Positions 8,039 through 15,433 are shown, counted from the stretch's first letter. The stretch is 18,994 bases of DNA from JBMCLJ01 sp048615375 (GCA_048615375.1 JBMCLJ010000017.1:1-18994); one strand, 5' to 3'. Program-made: numbers and translations. Notes: generated by a model not told the origin, from the sequence alone.

Positions 8039-8758
8039 ATGAAAAAAACACTACTTATCCCAATAGCTATCGCGATAGTTCTAATTTTAGTTGGAGCAGG
8101 CGTTGGCATATTTTTATTTATATCCTCATCTCAACCAAAAGAGCTTGAGGCAAAAGAAGACCAAAAAGAGTTTCTTGAGAAGACTGCACAAGTTATTTCT
8201 GACAACAATAATAGAGTTCAAGCTGCAGGTGATATGAAGATGAAGCAAAATAACATCGAAATTACTACAACTGCAACTGTTCATATTGATGGAGATAATG
8301 GTTATTCCCAGATAAAGAATGAAAATGCTGAGCTCACGTTTATTGGTGTAGAAGGGGAGATGTACTTCAAGGATAAAGAAGGAACATGGTTCAAAATGCC
8401 TGACAGTGATGAACAGTCTACATCTGACTTATCCACAGGAACAGAAGCTCTTAACCCTATTGAGGCGTTAAAAAACAGTGATAAGTTTGAGTATGTAGGT
8501 TTAGAAGACTGTGATGGTAAAAAGTGTCAGGTGTTTCTCAATAAAGACGAGAAAAACGGAGATACTAAATTTACCATTGATGCCAAGACTCATAAAATTC
8601 TTACGATGAGTTCGGATTCAGGTGAAGCTACTGGCAGCTTAAATGTCACGTACGACAATACTGAGGTTAAGGCTCCAGAAAACTACAAAGATGTAGAAGG
8701 TATGGAAGCGTTTGGAAAGCTTTTTGAAGTCTTTGCTGCGTTATTTGGACAGAATTAA
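8039..8758 (+). CDS. Membrane-anchored extracytoplasmic protein, weakly LolA/LppX-like
   Basis: From ATG 8039 the protein is 239 aa. It begins MKKTLLIPIAIAIVLILVG, a single N-terminal membrane anchor (residues about 4-28) without a lipobox Cys. A Lys- and Glu-rich linker follows, then an extracytoplasmic domain of alternating beta strands. Patterns such as TTTATVHIDGDNGYSQI, MYFKDKEGTWFKM and TKFTIDAKTHKILTM resemble the half-barrel of LolA/LppX-type lipid-carrier proteins, but this is pattern similarity only. Two Cys in EDCDGKKCQVF could form a disulfide. A TTG at 8021 in the same frame would add six residues; ATG was preferred because it starts a regular signal anchor. The gene has its own promoter and probably stands alone. 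Confidence 0.8.
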   Translation: MKKTLLIPIAIAIVLILVGAGVGIFLFISSSQPKELEAKEDQKEFLEKTAQVISDNNNRVQAAGDMKMKQNNIEITTTATVHIDGDNGYSQIKNENAELTFIGVEGEMYFKDKEGTWFKMPDSDEQSTSDLSTGTEALNPIEALKNSDKFEYVGLEDCDGKKCQVFLNKDEKNGDTKFTIDAKTHKILTMSSDSGEATGSLNVTYDNTEVKAPENYKDVEGMEAFGKLFEVFAALFGQN

Positions 8759-8771
8759 CCTATCTGTACCT

Positions 8772-8790
8772 CTGTTGTCACAGGCTTTTT
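8772..8790 (+). terminator. Weak terminator-like hairpin
   Basis: CTGT (8772-8775) can pair with ACAG (8780-8783) around a 4-nt loop, followed after GC by five T (8786-8790). It lies 14 nt past the stop of the anchored protein. The stem is short, so termination is possible but not strong. Confidence 0.3.
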
Positions 8791-8810
8791 CACTAGAATA
8801 ACACTATACA

Positions 8811-8836
8811 TAGGGAGCAATAATTATTGTTCCCTA
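8811..8836. promoter_or_regulatory. 26-bp near-perfect inverted repeat upstream of the ABC transporter operon
   Basis: TAGGGAGCAATAA is followed directly by TTATTGTTCCCTA. All 13 arm positions pair except one G-T. It lies about 90 bp before the ABC ATPase start, in a 165-bp gap. There is no spacer and no strong T-run, so a DNA operator (for example for the OmpR-type regulator of this operon) is as likely as a terminator. Confidence 0.5.
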
Positions 8837-8923
8837 CGTCTTTCCTGCCTGGATCAAGTTCACTGGCATATTCGACATGGTCATATCTTTGTCACATTCC
8901 AGGTCTACTATCCTAAGTGACCT

Positions 8924-9832
8924 ATGGAAGAGAGAAAATATATAATCAAAACAAAAGGTCTGACAAAGAGGTTTAAAAAATCTGTTGTCGTAGACCACGT
9001 AGACTTACTTGTTCCTGAACAATGCGTGTATGGTTTTCTGGGACCAAATGGTGCAGGAAAAACAACTACTATCAGGATGCTACTCTCGTTGATTCAGGCA
9101 TCAGAAGGTGAAATAGAGATTTTTGGCAAAACCTTTACGTCATCAAGGAAATTCATACTATCCCAAATTGGTTCTTTGGTAGAGTCTCCTTCGCTTTATG
9201 GAGAGCTTTCCGGTGAAGATAACCTGAAAGTATACACGAAGTTGCTGAAAAGTAATCCAGAAAAGATACAAGAAGTGTTGGAGACAGTCAGGTTAACTGA
9301 CGCGGCAAAAAAGAAAGTAAAAAAGTACTCCCTCGGCATGAAGCAGCGGCTAGGCATTGCCCTCGCTTTAGTGAATAGCCCAAAACTTCTCATTCTCGAT
9401 GAACCAACTAATGGTCTGGATCCTGCTGGAATACGGGAAGTCAGGGATTTGATCAAAAATTTGCCTCATGAACACAAGATAACGGTTTTTGTTTCCAGTC
9501 ATCTTTTAAGTGAGGTTGAACTCATGGTCGACTACGTTGGAATCCTCAATAAAGGTAAAATTAAGTTCCAGGGTTCGATGCATGAACTCCAGCAACAAAA
9601 AGTAAGTAAACTCACCATTGCTACAAATAACAATCAGCACGCGGCAGTTTTTCTGGAGTCAAAACATATCCCCGTGGTAGAGGATAATGGTGCAATTGTT
9701 TCAACGGTGACAGATTCCCAAAAAGCAGGTGATATTAATCACCTGCTGGTAACAGCCGGGTTCCAGGTTACTAATCTTCATGTATGCACCCAGCCACTGG
9801 AAGATTTATTTATGAAACTAACGAATGAGTAA
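8924..9832 (+). CDS. ABC transporter ATP-binding protein, bacitracin/lantibiotic-export (BcrA) type
   Basis: This 302-aa ATPase energises the membrane protein encoded next. Walker A is GPNGAGKT (residues 40-47), the signature is YSLGMKQRLGIALAL, Walker B is LLILDEPTNGLDP and the switch is SSHLLSEVE. A roughly 80-aa C-terminal extension is typical of the BcrA/LanF-like drug and peptide exporter group. The start codon has only a weak purine stretch (AAGTGA) upstream. It overlaps the permease gene by 8 bp. Together with the regulator and kinase that follow, it looks like a peptide- or antibiotic-responsive efflux module, though the substrate cannot be read from sequence. Confidence 0.9.
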   Translation: MEERKYIIKTKGLTKRFKKSVVVDHVDLLVPEQCVYGFLGPNGAGKTTTIRMLLSLIQASEGEIEIFGKTFTSSRKFILSQIGSLVESPSLYGELSGEDNLKVYTKLLKSNPEKIQEVLETVRLTDAAKKKVKKYSLGMKQRLGIALALVNSPKLLILDEPTNGLDPAGIREVRDLIKNLPHEHKITVFVSSHLLSEVELMVDYVGILNKGKIKFQGSMHELQQQKVSKLTIATNNNQHAAVFLESKHIPVVEDNGAIVSTVTDSQKAGDINHLLVTAGFQVTNLHVCTQPLEDLFMKLTNE

Positions 9833-10613
9833 TACGATGGAACTACTTAATACAACACAATCTGAGCTTTTTAAAATGAGAAAAACTAAAGCGTTCTGGC
9901 TCGCGCTTCTCGCTCCAGTCGCGGTAGTTGGTCTGGAAAGCCTTGTTCTGCTTTTCATGGACCTTGGAGAGCAGGAAAATATATGGAATTTTCATATTGA
10001 AAATACACTTTTATTATGGGTACTATTAACCCTACCGATGTACTTGAGCCTGGGCTCAGCGGTGATTACAAATATTGAAACGAGCTCTGGAGGCTGGAAG
10101 CAACTCTTCTCCGCGCCTGTTTCAAGAGCTTCGGTTTATCTAGCTAAGGTACTGGCAGGTTTGCTATTCCTTACTTTAAGCAGTGTGGTGATAGGAGTCC
10201 TTACTATTAGTACAGGATACCTGGTAGGAGCATTGAAAGGCTATGAAAGTGTTCTGGAAACAATTCCTGATATTGGTCGAATGTTTTCTCTACTGGGACT
10301 CATTCTTCTTTCCTCAACACTTATATTAAGTATTCAGCTATGGCTTGCCAGCAGGTTTAAAAGCTTTATTCTTCCTGCTGGACTTGGTGTCGTGGGGATA
10401 ATAAGCAACTTTATACTTACTAACTCAGTAAAATTTGCAAGATTTTCTCCCTGGATGTTCCCGGTGTCAATAATTAGCAATGAAAGTGGCAAGGTGGCTG
10501 CTGATTCACTTTACTATGTTTCTACAACTACCTACCTGACAGTAAGCATCGTTGGTGCATGCATAGTTACACTGCTCGCCTTACAAGATATTAGAAAAAA
10601 AGATGTATTATAA
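9825..10613 (+). CDS. ABC-2-type permease partner (BcrB/LanE-like)
   Basis: The 262-aa integral membrane protein has about six hydrophobic segments: near residues 22-43, 61-83, 105-133, 150-173, 183-203 and 235-255. The N-terminus begins with LLNTTQSELFKMRKTKAFW, a cytoplasmic entry helix pattern (xExxKxxRxxxxW) common in lantibiotic-immunity and bacitracin permeases. It starts within the ATPase gene (8-bp overlap), indicating coupled translation, and would form the channel of the exporter. Its stop is 6 nt before the response regulator start. Substrate unknown. Confidence 0.85.
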   Translation: MSNTMELLNTTQSELFKMRKTKAFWLALLAPVAVVGLESLVLLFMDLGEQENIWNFHIENTLLLWVLLTLPMYLSLGSAVITNIETSSGGWKQLFSAPVSRASVYLAKVLAGLLFLTLSSVVIGVLTISTGYLVGALKGYESVLETIPDIGRMFSLLGLILLSSTLILSIQLWLASRFKSFILPAGLGVVGIISNFILTNSVKFARFSPWMFPVSIISNESGKVAADSLYYVSTTTYLTVSIVGACIVTLLALQDIRKKDVL

Positions 10614-10619
10614 TTTCCT

Positions 10620-11258
10620 ATGAAAATTCTTATTGTAGAAGATGAAGCGCCTCTCCGTGAAGGAGAGGTCGCTTACCTGCAAAGTGCTGGCTACGAAACA
10701 CGTGAGGCTGGTACGGGGACAGAAGCGTTAGCATTGCTCCACTCAGAAACATTTGACTTAGTACTTCTGGATATCAACCTTCCCGGAGTGAGCGGACTCG
10801 AAGTGTGTAAAAAACTTCGTGAAAAGTCAGACACTCCAGTTATTATGGTTACCGCTCGCGTCGAGGACGAGGATGAGCTGAAAGGTTTTGAGCTGGGGGT
10901 ACAGGATTATGTAAAAAAGCCATTTAACCCTCAAATACTCATCGCGAGAGTAAAAGCAGTACTTCACGATGCGACAAAGCCTCTCCAGGTAGCGGATCTT
11001 TGCATTGACCCGGAAACGCATACTGTCGCTCGTGGTGAAGAATGCTTATCTCTTACCCCAGTACAGTTCGCAATACTTCTTCGCATGGCAAGGCGACCAG
11101 GTACAACATTTACACGGGATCAGCTGGTACACGAGGATGCTTTTGACCGTTCAATCGACGCGCATATCAAACGTCTGAGAAAAAAACTAGGAGACCGTCC
11201 CCATAATCCGAAATATATCGAAACAGTAGTTGGAGTCGGATATCGTTTTAAAAAGTGA
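10620..11258 (+). CDS. OmpR/PhoB-family response regulator
   Basis: This is a 212-aa transcription factor. The receiver domain has the acidic pocket EDE (residues 7-9), phospho-acceptor Asp51 in LLDINLP, switch Thr79 in MVTAR, and conserved Lys100 in YVKKPF. The C-terminal winged helix (about 125-212) includes LTPVQFAILLRMARRPG, a recognition helix around SIDAHIKRLRKKLGD and the final hairpin IETVVGVGYRF. The gene overlaps the kinase start in a GTGA arrangement, so the two are a cognate pair. It probably controls the transporter operon it belongs to; the dyad at 8811-8836 is the obvious candidate site. Confidence 0.94.
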   Translation: MKILIVEDEAPLREGEVAYLQSAGYETREAGTGTEALALLHSETFDLVLLDINLPGVSGLEVCKKLREKSDTPVIMVTARVEDEDELKGFELGVQDYVKKPFNPQILIARVKAVLHDATKPLQVADLCIDPETHTVARGEECLSLTPVQFAILLRMARRPGTTFTRDQLVHEDAFDRSIDAHIKRLRKKLGDRPHNPKYIETVVGVGYRFKK

Positions 11259-12292
11259 TTATGCATATGCTCGACAAAATCAAACAACTTTTAAGTCCAC
11301 TCGCTGTTCGAATTACACTTTTGATACTATTTGTAGGTCCAGTTATTTACCTTCTTTTGACGTTGCTACTTACTTTTATTGTTCAGATGTTTTTTAACGA
11401 GTCTCTTGTAGGGTTGATTATAGTTCTCGCGGGTTTTCTTTTGAATGTGGTTTTTACCAGTGCTATTCTCGGTCTTATTTCGAGTCGATTTGTTATCAGG
11501 CCACTGCGAAGGCTGCAAACAATCATCGTCAAGCTGCAGGATGGGGAAGAAGATATTGACCTACGGCCTTCGGGCATCAGGGATATTGATCAGATAATTA
11601 ATACTTTCAATTCATTTATTTCTCAGCTTAAACAAGAGTCAGAGTTGAGGAAAAACTTGATCTCTGACACGTCACATGAGCTTAAAACTCCCATTGCCAC
11701 AATGATGATACAACTCCAGGGAGTGAAGGATGGTGTATTGAAGTTAGATGCAAAAAGAGTTGAGCTGCTCTACAACCAGGCTGAGCGACTGCATGACCTT
11801 GTTCAGCACCTTCAGGACTACTCACGAATCAGGTCACGCTCAGTGAAGCCTGAGCTACAGGAAGTAAACATGCACAAACTCGTCTCAACCTGTCAGAAAA
11901 TGCTTGAAAACCAGGCCTCTCAAAAAGGTATGCTCATTCAAAACCTGGTATCGCCTGATTTTACCGTCCGTGCAGACCCGAAACTTATGGAACAGGTATT
12001 ATGTAACGTAATTGAAAACGCTATTAAATACTCAGGTGGTTATCTTATTACCATCCAGGCTGAGCGAAGCAGGCTAACGATCGAAGATAACGGTATTGGC
12101 ATCAGTGAAAGCAAGCTTCCCTACATTTTTGAACGATTCTACCGTGTTGAAGACTCTCGGAGCCGGGAAACAGGTGGTCTAGGCCTTGGTCTGGCAATTG
12201 CCAAAGAAATCGTAGAAGCTCATGGTTGGAGAATTACTGCGAGAAACCAGGAACGAGATCAACATGGGCTTGTTTTTGAAATTTGTATTTAG
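11255..12292 (+). CDS. Histidine kinase with two TM helices and no external sensor (intramembrane-sensing type)
   Basis: The kinase has 345 aa from GTG 11255; ATG 11261 and 11267 are alternatives. Two membrane helices (about 18-45 and 50-76) are joined by only about five residues, so there is no extracellular domain. A HAMP-like linker (RPLRRLQTII) follows. The H-box is SDTSHELKTPIA with His141, the N-box IENAIKYS, G1 EDNGIGIS, the F-box FERFYRVED and G2 GGLGLGLA. Kinases with such short loops (for example BceS) often act with an ABC transporter and respond to peptide antibiotics. The adjacent exporter fits that pattern. Its TAG overlaps the stop of the converging ino1 gene by 3 bp of sequence (12290-12292 versus 12289-12291), leaving no room for a terminator. 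Confidence 0.92.
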   Translation: MIMHMLDKIKQLLSPLAVRITLLILFVGPVIYLLLTLLLTFIVQMFFNESLVGLIIVLAGFLLNVVFTSAILGLISSRFVIRPLRRLQTIIVKLQDGEEDIDLRPSGIRDIDQIINTFNSFISQLKQESELRKNLISDTSHELKTPIATMMIQLQGVKDGVLKLDAKRVELLYNQAERLHDLVQHLQDYSRIRSRSVKPELQEVNMHKLVSTCQKMLENQASQKGMLIQNLVSPDFTVRADPKLMEQVLCNVIENAIKYSGGYLITIQAERSRLTIEDNGIGISESKLPYIFERFYRVEDSRSRETGGLGLGLAIAKEIVEAHGWRITARNQERDQHGLVFEICI

Positions 12293-13380
12293 CTTCGTTT
12301 GTACTTTTCTATCCATTGTCCCAGCATTTCCTTCGCCTCGCCATCAGTGTACTGTACCGGTGGTGACTTTTTAAAATACGCGCTGGCTTCGACTATTGGA
12401 CCGGCGAGCTGGTTATTGAGGGCGAGTTTCATGCAGCGGATCGAGTCGATGACCACTCCTGCCGAGTTTGGTGAGTCTTCCACAACAAGCTGTAATTCCA
12501 GTCGGGTAGGGACATCTCCAAAGTGCCTTGACTCAAGGCAGATGAAACATCGTTTCTGATCTTTTTGCCAGGGGACGTAGTCAGATGGACCTACGTGGAT
12601 GTTTTCATTCTCGACTTCAATACCTCGATTGCGTATCTGTGATGAAACCGCGTTGGTTTTGCTGATTTTTTTGCTCTCCAGCCGTTCACGTTCAAGCATA
12701 TTCATAAAGTCAGTATTTCCTCCGGTGTTCAACTGATAAGTTCTATCAACGCGCATGCCCCGATCCAGATACAGGTTCGTCAAAGTCCGGTGCAGGATGG
12801 TCGCGCCTACCTGGGACTTGATATCATCGCCGATTATTGGCAGGCCCGCAGCGGTAAACTTTCCTCCCCATTCCAGGTTGGACGCGATAAATACAGGGAT
12901 GCAGTTTACCATACCGACTTCGGCTTCAATGCATTTTTCCGCCCACCACTTCGCGGCTTCCTCTGAGCCGACGGGAAGGTAATTAATTACCATATCCGCT
13001 CCGGATTCTTTCAATACACTCACGACATCGACATCTTCTTCTTCAGAAATCGAAAGATAATTCTTTAGGTATTTTCCAATACCATCCATGACCGGTGCTT
13101 TATTGACCGTCACGCCAAGGTGAGGCACATCAGAAAATTTTGTGGTATTGTTCGGAAAGGCGAAAATAGCCTCACTTACGTCTTTTCCTACTTTTTCTTT
13201 ATTCACGTCAAACGCCGCGACCACCTCGATATCCCGGATAGCGTATCCTCCGAGATTGGTATGCATAAGTCCTGGGATGAATTCCTCATCTCCGGTATGT
13301 TTATAGTATTCCAGCCCCTGTACCAGAGAAGAAGCGCAGTTTCCCACGCCTGCGATCGCGATTTTTATTGTATCTTTCAT
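12289..13380 (-). CDS. ino1: myo-Inositol-1-phosphate synthase (L-myo-inositol-3-phosphate synthase)
   Basis: The 363-aa NAD-dependent enzyme converts glucose 6-phosphate to inositol 1-phosphate, the first step to inositol lipids and related solutes. The NAD-binding loop is IAGVGNCASSLVQGLEYY near residues 8-25. The central family signature is GDDIKSQVGATILHRTL, followed by YQLNTGGNTDFMNM and the catalytic-region SKKISKT. VGPSDYVPWQKDQK and LQLVVEDSPNSAGVVID complete the pattern of the short bacterial/archaeal form, which is about 360 aa, so the length is normal. It is transcribed towards the kinase and away from a LysR-type regulator. No SD precedes ATG 13380. A palindrome GTAACGTTAC lies 7 bp upstream of the start codon. 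Confidence 0.95.
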   Translation of the reverse strand: MKDTIKIAIAGVGNCASSLVQGLEYYKHTGDEEFIPGLMHTNLGGYAIRDIEVVAAFDVNKEKVGKDVSEAIFAFPNNTTKFSDVPHLGVTVNKAPVMDGIGKYLKNYLSISEEEDVDVVSVLKESGADMVINYLPVGSEEAAKWWAEKCIEAEVGMVNCIPVFIASNLEWGGKFTAAGLPIIGDDIKSQVGATILHRTLTNLYLDRGMRVDRTYQLNTGGNTDFMNMLERERLESKKISKTNAVSSQIRNRGIEVENENIHVGPSDYVPWQKDQKRCFICLESRHFGDVPTRLELQLVVEDSPNSAGVVIDSIRCMKLALNNQLAGPIVEASAYFKKSPPVQYTDGEAKEMLGQWIEKYKRS

Positions 13381-13386
13381 AATTGT

Positions 13387-13396
13387 GTAACGTTAC
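13387..13396. promoter_or_regulatory. Perfect 10-bp palindrome GTAACGTTAC between ino1 and the LysR gene
   Basis: The palindrome lies 6-16 bp upstream of the ino1 start, in the divergent spacer of about 145 bp. It could be an operator for the neighbouring regulator, but its short form does not match the usual T-N11-A LysR site exactly. Confidence 0.3.
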
Positions 13397-13452
13397 CAGA
13401 CTTTTCTTCATAAGAAAAATAAATAAAACCTGGAATAAATATAAATAAAAGT

Positions 13453-13458
13453 TATAAT
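13453..13458 (+). promoter_or_regulatory. -10 element (TATAAT) of the LysR-type gene
   Basis: A consensus TATAAT lies in an AT-rich stretch 68 bp upstream of ATG 13526. No convincing -35 is present at 16-18 bp. It overlaps the upstream-most in-frame ATG (13457), which is one reason to reject that start. Confidence 0.4.
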
Positions 13459-13525
13459 GTACATCGAGGTACGTGATGAACTGAGACATGAACATCAGTT
13501 TTATTCTCATCGAAGCGCATTCGTC

Positions 13526-14410
13526 ATGATAGATTTGTATGAAAAATTTATTGCAGCGGTAGAAAATGGCAGTCTAACCCACGCGGCGGAAGAGTTGAAA
13601 ATCTCCCAGCCAGCGGTTTCTGAGTCCATTGAAAAGCTGGAACGCGAACTCGGTGCGCAGGTGCTTATTCGTTCACAAAAAGGTGTCACACCAACGAAGG
13701 TTGGGGAGATGGTCTATGAAGACGCGCGGGAAGTCCTGCGTCAGGTTCAGTGCATACGACATAAAGTAGCCCGCAAAGCCAGACTCGTGGATAACACAAT
13801 TCGAATGGGAATGATTGATAATGTAGGAATGATGCTGTTCGGTAAACTATATAGCAGGTTTGTGCAAAAGTATCCTGAAGTGCAATTACATTTTCATGTG
13901 CATAATTCTTCTGTGTTAATTGAGCTTGTGGAAGGGAGGAAGATAGATTTCGCGGTGATTACCGGGCAAGCCCGGGAGTTATCGAGGGGGATTGTGTCAC
14001 AGGAGTTTGCTGTCGAGCAACTGACTCTAATTGCCAGACCTGATGTAGCGCGAAGGATTCATAGTAGAGAAGCAATACAGCGTGTGAAATTTGTGTCGTA
14101 CAATAGAAGTTCAACTACGCACTCGTTAATACTGAAAAAATTGCAGCAGCTGGGGGTTCAAGCTTCATTTTACGCGTATTCTGCCAGCCCTGAGCTCATC
14201 GTTCAGCTGGTACAGAATGGCATGGGCGTAGCCTTCCTCCCGCGCAATTTAATCAGTAAGCAGCTGGAATCAGGGAAGCTGGCAGAGGTTCAGCTGGATA
14301 ATTTCATCGTAGAGAGGCAGCTCCAACTCATCCACCTCGAAGAAACCTACCTTTCCCTGCAGAAGAGGCAGTTTATCGGGATGCTGGAGAGGGTGTATGA
14401 GGGAAGGTAA
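13526..14410 (+). CDS. LysR-type transcriptional regulator
   Basis: From ATG 13526 the protein is 294 aa, typical of the family. The N-terminal winged HTH reads MIDLYEKFIAAVENGSLTH, then AAEELKISQPAVSESIEKLE, RELGAQVLIRSQKGVTPT, and the LTxxG-type end. The effector-binding domain (about 90-290) has the usual two lobes, including IRMGMID and FAVITGQAREL in lobe I and a GMGVAFLPRNLI near the end. The frame is open back to 13457, but the extra 23 residues are not LysR-like and their ATG lies in the -10 box. It is divergent from ino1, so by the normal LysR rule it may regulate ino1 and itself. The ligand is unknown. Confidence 0.93.
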   Translation: MIDLYEKFIAAVENGSLTHAAEELKISQPAVSESIEKLERELGAQVLIRSQKGVTPTKVGEMVYEDAREVLRQVQCIRHKVARKARLVDNTIRMGMIDNVGMMLFGKLYSRFVQKYPEVQLHFHVHNSSVLIELVEGRKIDFAVITGQARELSRGIVSQEFAVEQLTLIARPDVARRIHSREAIQRVKFVSYNRSSTTHSLILKKLQQLGVQASFYAYSASPELIVQLVQNGMGVAFLPRNLISKQLESGKLAEVQLDNFIVERQLQLIHLEETYLSLQKRQFIGMLERVYEGR

Positions 14411-14517
14411 AAGTACATCCTTTTGATCAGGAAGCTCGCCAGGAAGCACTCCTTGAGAACCGTGGGATCCTCTGGAAGATCAGTGAGAGATTGTATATTA
14501 GCCTGGAAGCACATTGA
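14401..14517 (+). pseudogene. Possible gene remnant overlapping the end of the LysR gene
   Basis: A frame different from lysR reads VHPFDQEARQEALLENRG and then ILWKISERLYISLEAH before TGA at 14515-14517. It has no start codon and is closed upstream by TGA at 14398-14400. Amino-acid composition looks protein-like (amphipathic, Glu- and Leu-rich) and the repeat CAGGAAGC occurs twice in it. It may be the tail of a lost gene, or chance. No family recognised. Confidence 0.2.
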
Positions 14518-14619
14518 ATACAGGGCAGTATATAAAAATGAGATATCAATTTATTGACTGCTCTGATGCTAGATGGAATGCCTCCCACCAACAATCGTGG
14601 CCATCAGTACTGAGAAGGA

Positions 14620-14697
14620 GATATGACGAAGTCTTGAATATTCTCATAACTATCAAGACTTGATCATTCTTCAATAATCATTAACTCTTGTCATATC
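14620..14697. ncRNA. 78-nt element able to fold as a three-way junction (candidate structured RNA or mobile-element end)
   Basis: The outer arms GATATGAC (14620-14627) and GTCATATC (14690-14697) form a perfect 8-bp stem. Inside lie two hairpins. Arm 1 is AAGTCTTGA (14629-14637) with TCAAGACTT (14653-14661), 9 bp perfect, 15-nt loop. Arm 2 is TGATCATT (14661-14668) with AATAATCA (14673-14680), 7 of 8 pairs, loop CTTC. The nesting is compact and symmetrical. It is not a tRNA: there is no T-arm GTTC motif or CCA-like end. It lies about 155 bp before a transposase fragment, so transposon-end structure is an alternative to an RNA gene. Strand is undetermined. Confidence 0.35.
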
Positions 14698-14836
14698 AGA
14701 ACCTACGCCATGTGGAAAAAAATCATTTATTGAACTTAATCCCATATAAGCTAAAGATATGCAGATTCCAAATACAATTGAGGGGTTCGATGGAATACGA
14801 TCTATAGACCCCGCATCCACCATCTACTGAACTAAG

Positions 14837-14843
14837 AGGAGGT
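14837..14843 (+). promoter_or_regulatory. Strong Shine-Dalgarno sequence (AGGAGGT)
   Basis: AGGAGGT lies 8 nt before ATG 14852 and fixes that start. It is one of only two near-perfect SD sequences in a window where most genes have weak ones or none; the other is at 170-177. Both precede genes that look foreign. Confidence 0.7.
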
Positions 14844-14851
14844 AAAATCCA

Positions 14852-15259
14852 ATGAGTTCAGAACAACAAATAATTAAAGAATCGATGAAGACGAAAAAGC
14901 TTTCCCATAGGGAAATGATCCGTCATCAGGCAATACTATTCAAGTTAAAAGGTCTAACCCATCGAGAGATAGTTGATTTACTTGATATAAGCGAGTATAG
15001 CTTGCAGGAGTGGATAACAGCCTACAACCGCAATGGTGTACAAGGCCTGTTGACCAAAAAGCCTGAAGAGGCTCACAACAAGCTTTTAACAAACAAAGAG
15101 AGGAAAGAAGTTGCAGAAATACTTATAAATCAAACTCCCCGTGACTTTGAATTTAACGAAGATTTCTGGACAATTCCTATCCTGCGTAAGGTAATAGAAA
15201 AGAAGTACAAAGTACGTGCAAAATGGTTTATCTATAACAGTATCATTCGTTTCAAATGA
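14852..15259 (+). pseudogene. N-terminal fragment of an IS630-type transposase (HTH domains only)
   Basis: This 135-aa product has the N-terminal double HTH of IS630/Tc1-like transposases. The pattern is Arg-rich helix, LKGLTHREIVDLLDISEYSL, QEWITAYNRNGVQGLLTK, the linker KLLTNKERKEVAEIL, and DFWTIPILRKVIEKKYKV, matching the Wtl-x-x-l...i...ygv pattern. After VRA the sequence (KWFIYNSIIRFK) leaves the family pattern and stops. The DDE catalytic domain is absent, so it cannot transpose by itself. From about 15230 the other strand encodes part of an unrelated membrane protein, marking a deletion or insertion junction. It might persist as a small DNA-binding protein, since it keeps a strong SD. 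Confidence 0.65.
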
Positions 15260-15433
15260 AACTTCCTCGAAATCTTCAGGAGGCTCACCAACCTGGGAAG
15301 CTGCTGAAGTGCTTGCCCAGTAGCCAACACCAAAGGGGATGATATGGTAAACAGCTGCGAGCAGGGTAGTGAAGAGAATACCTGCAAATAATAAAAATCG
15401 TTTAATTTTTGGAGGGGGAATGGAAATGGTCAA
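15230..15433 (-). pseudogene. N-terminal remnant of a membrane-anchored or secreted protein
   Basis: On the minus strand about 68 codons read like a real N-terminus: PPPKIKRFLLFAGILFTTLL, a hydrophobic anchor of about 20-25 residues, then VGYWAST and an acidic exported segment (VGEPPEDFEEVSFETND). After about residue 68 the frame runs into the complement of the transposase fragment and continues meaninglessly to 15086. The only start in frame is TTG 15431-15433. The simplest reading is a gene cut by the mobile element. No family is recognised. Confidence 0.45.

Larger units (their letters stand above)
14411..14851. other. 441-bp stretch without a convincing gene, between LysR and the transposase fragment
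   Basis: The stretch holds the possible remnant at 14410-14517 and a 41-codon ATG frame at 14538-14663, which has no SD and is not recognised. It also holds the three-way-junction element at 14620-14697 and a weak hairpin GGGGTT/GACCCC (14782-14787 with 14807-14812, one G-T pair, 19-nt loop). It ends with a strong SD for the transposase fragment. It looks like decayed accessory DNA and lies next to mobile-element debris. Confidence 0.5.

Noticed and set aside
13457..13525. Upstream extension of the LysR gene
   Set aside because: The ATG lies in the TATAAT box and the 23 extra residues do not belong to the LysR HTH.
14620..14697. tRNA gene
   Set aside because: There are two inner arms rather than three, and no T-loop GTTC motif or anticodon-arm geometry.
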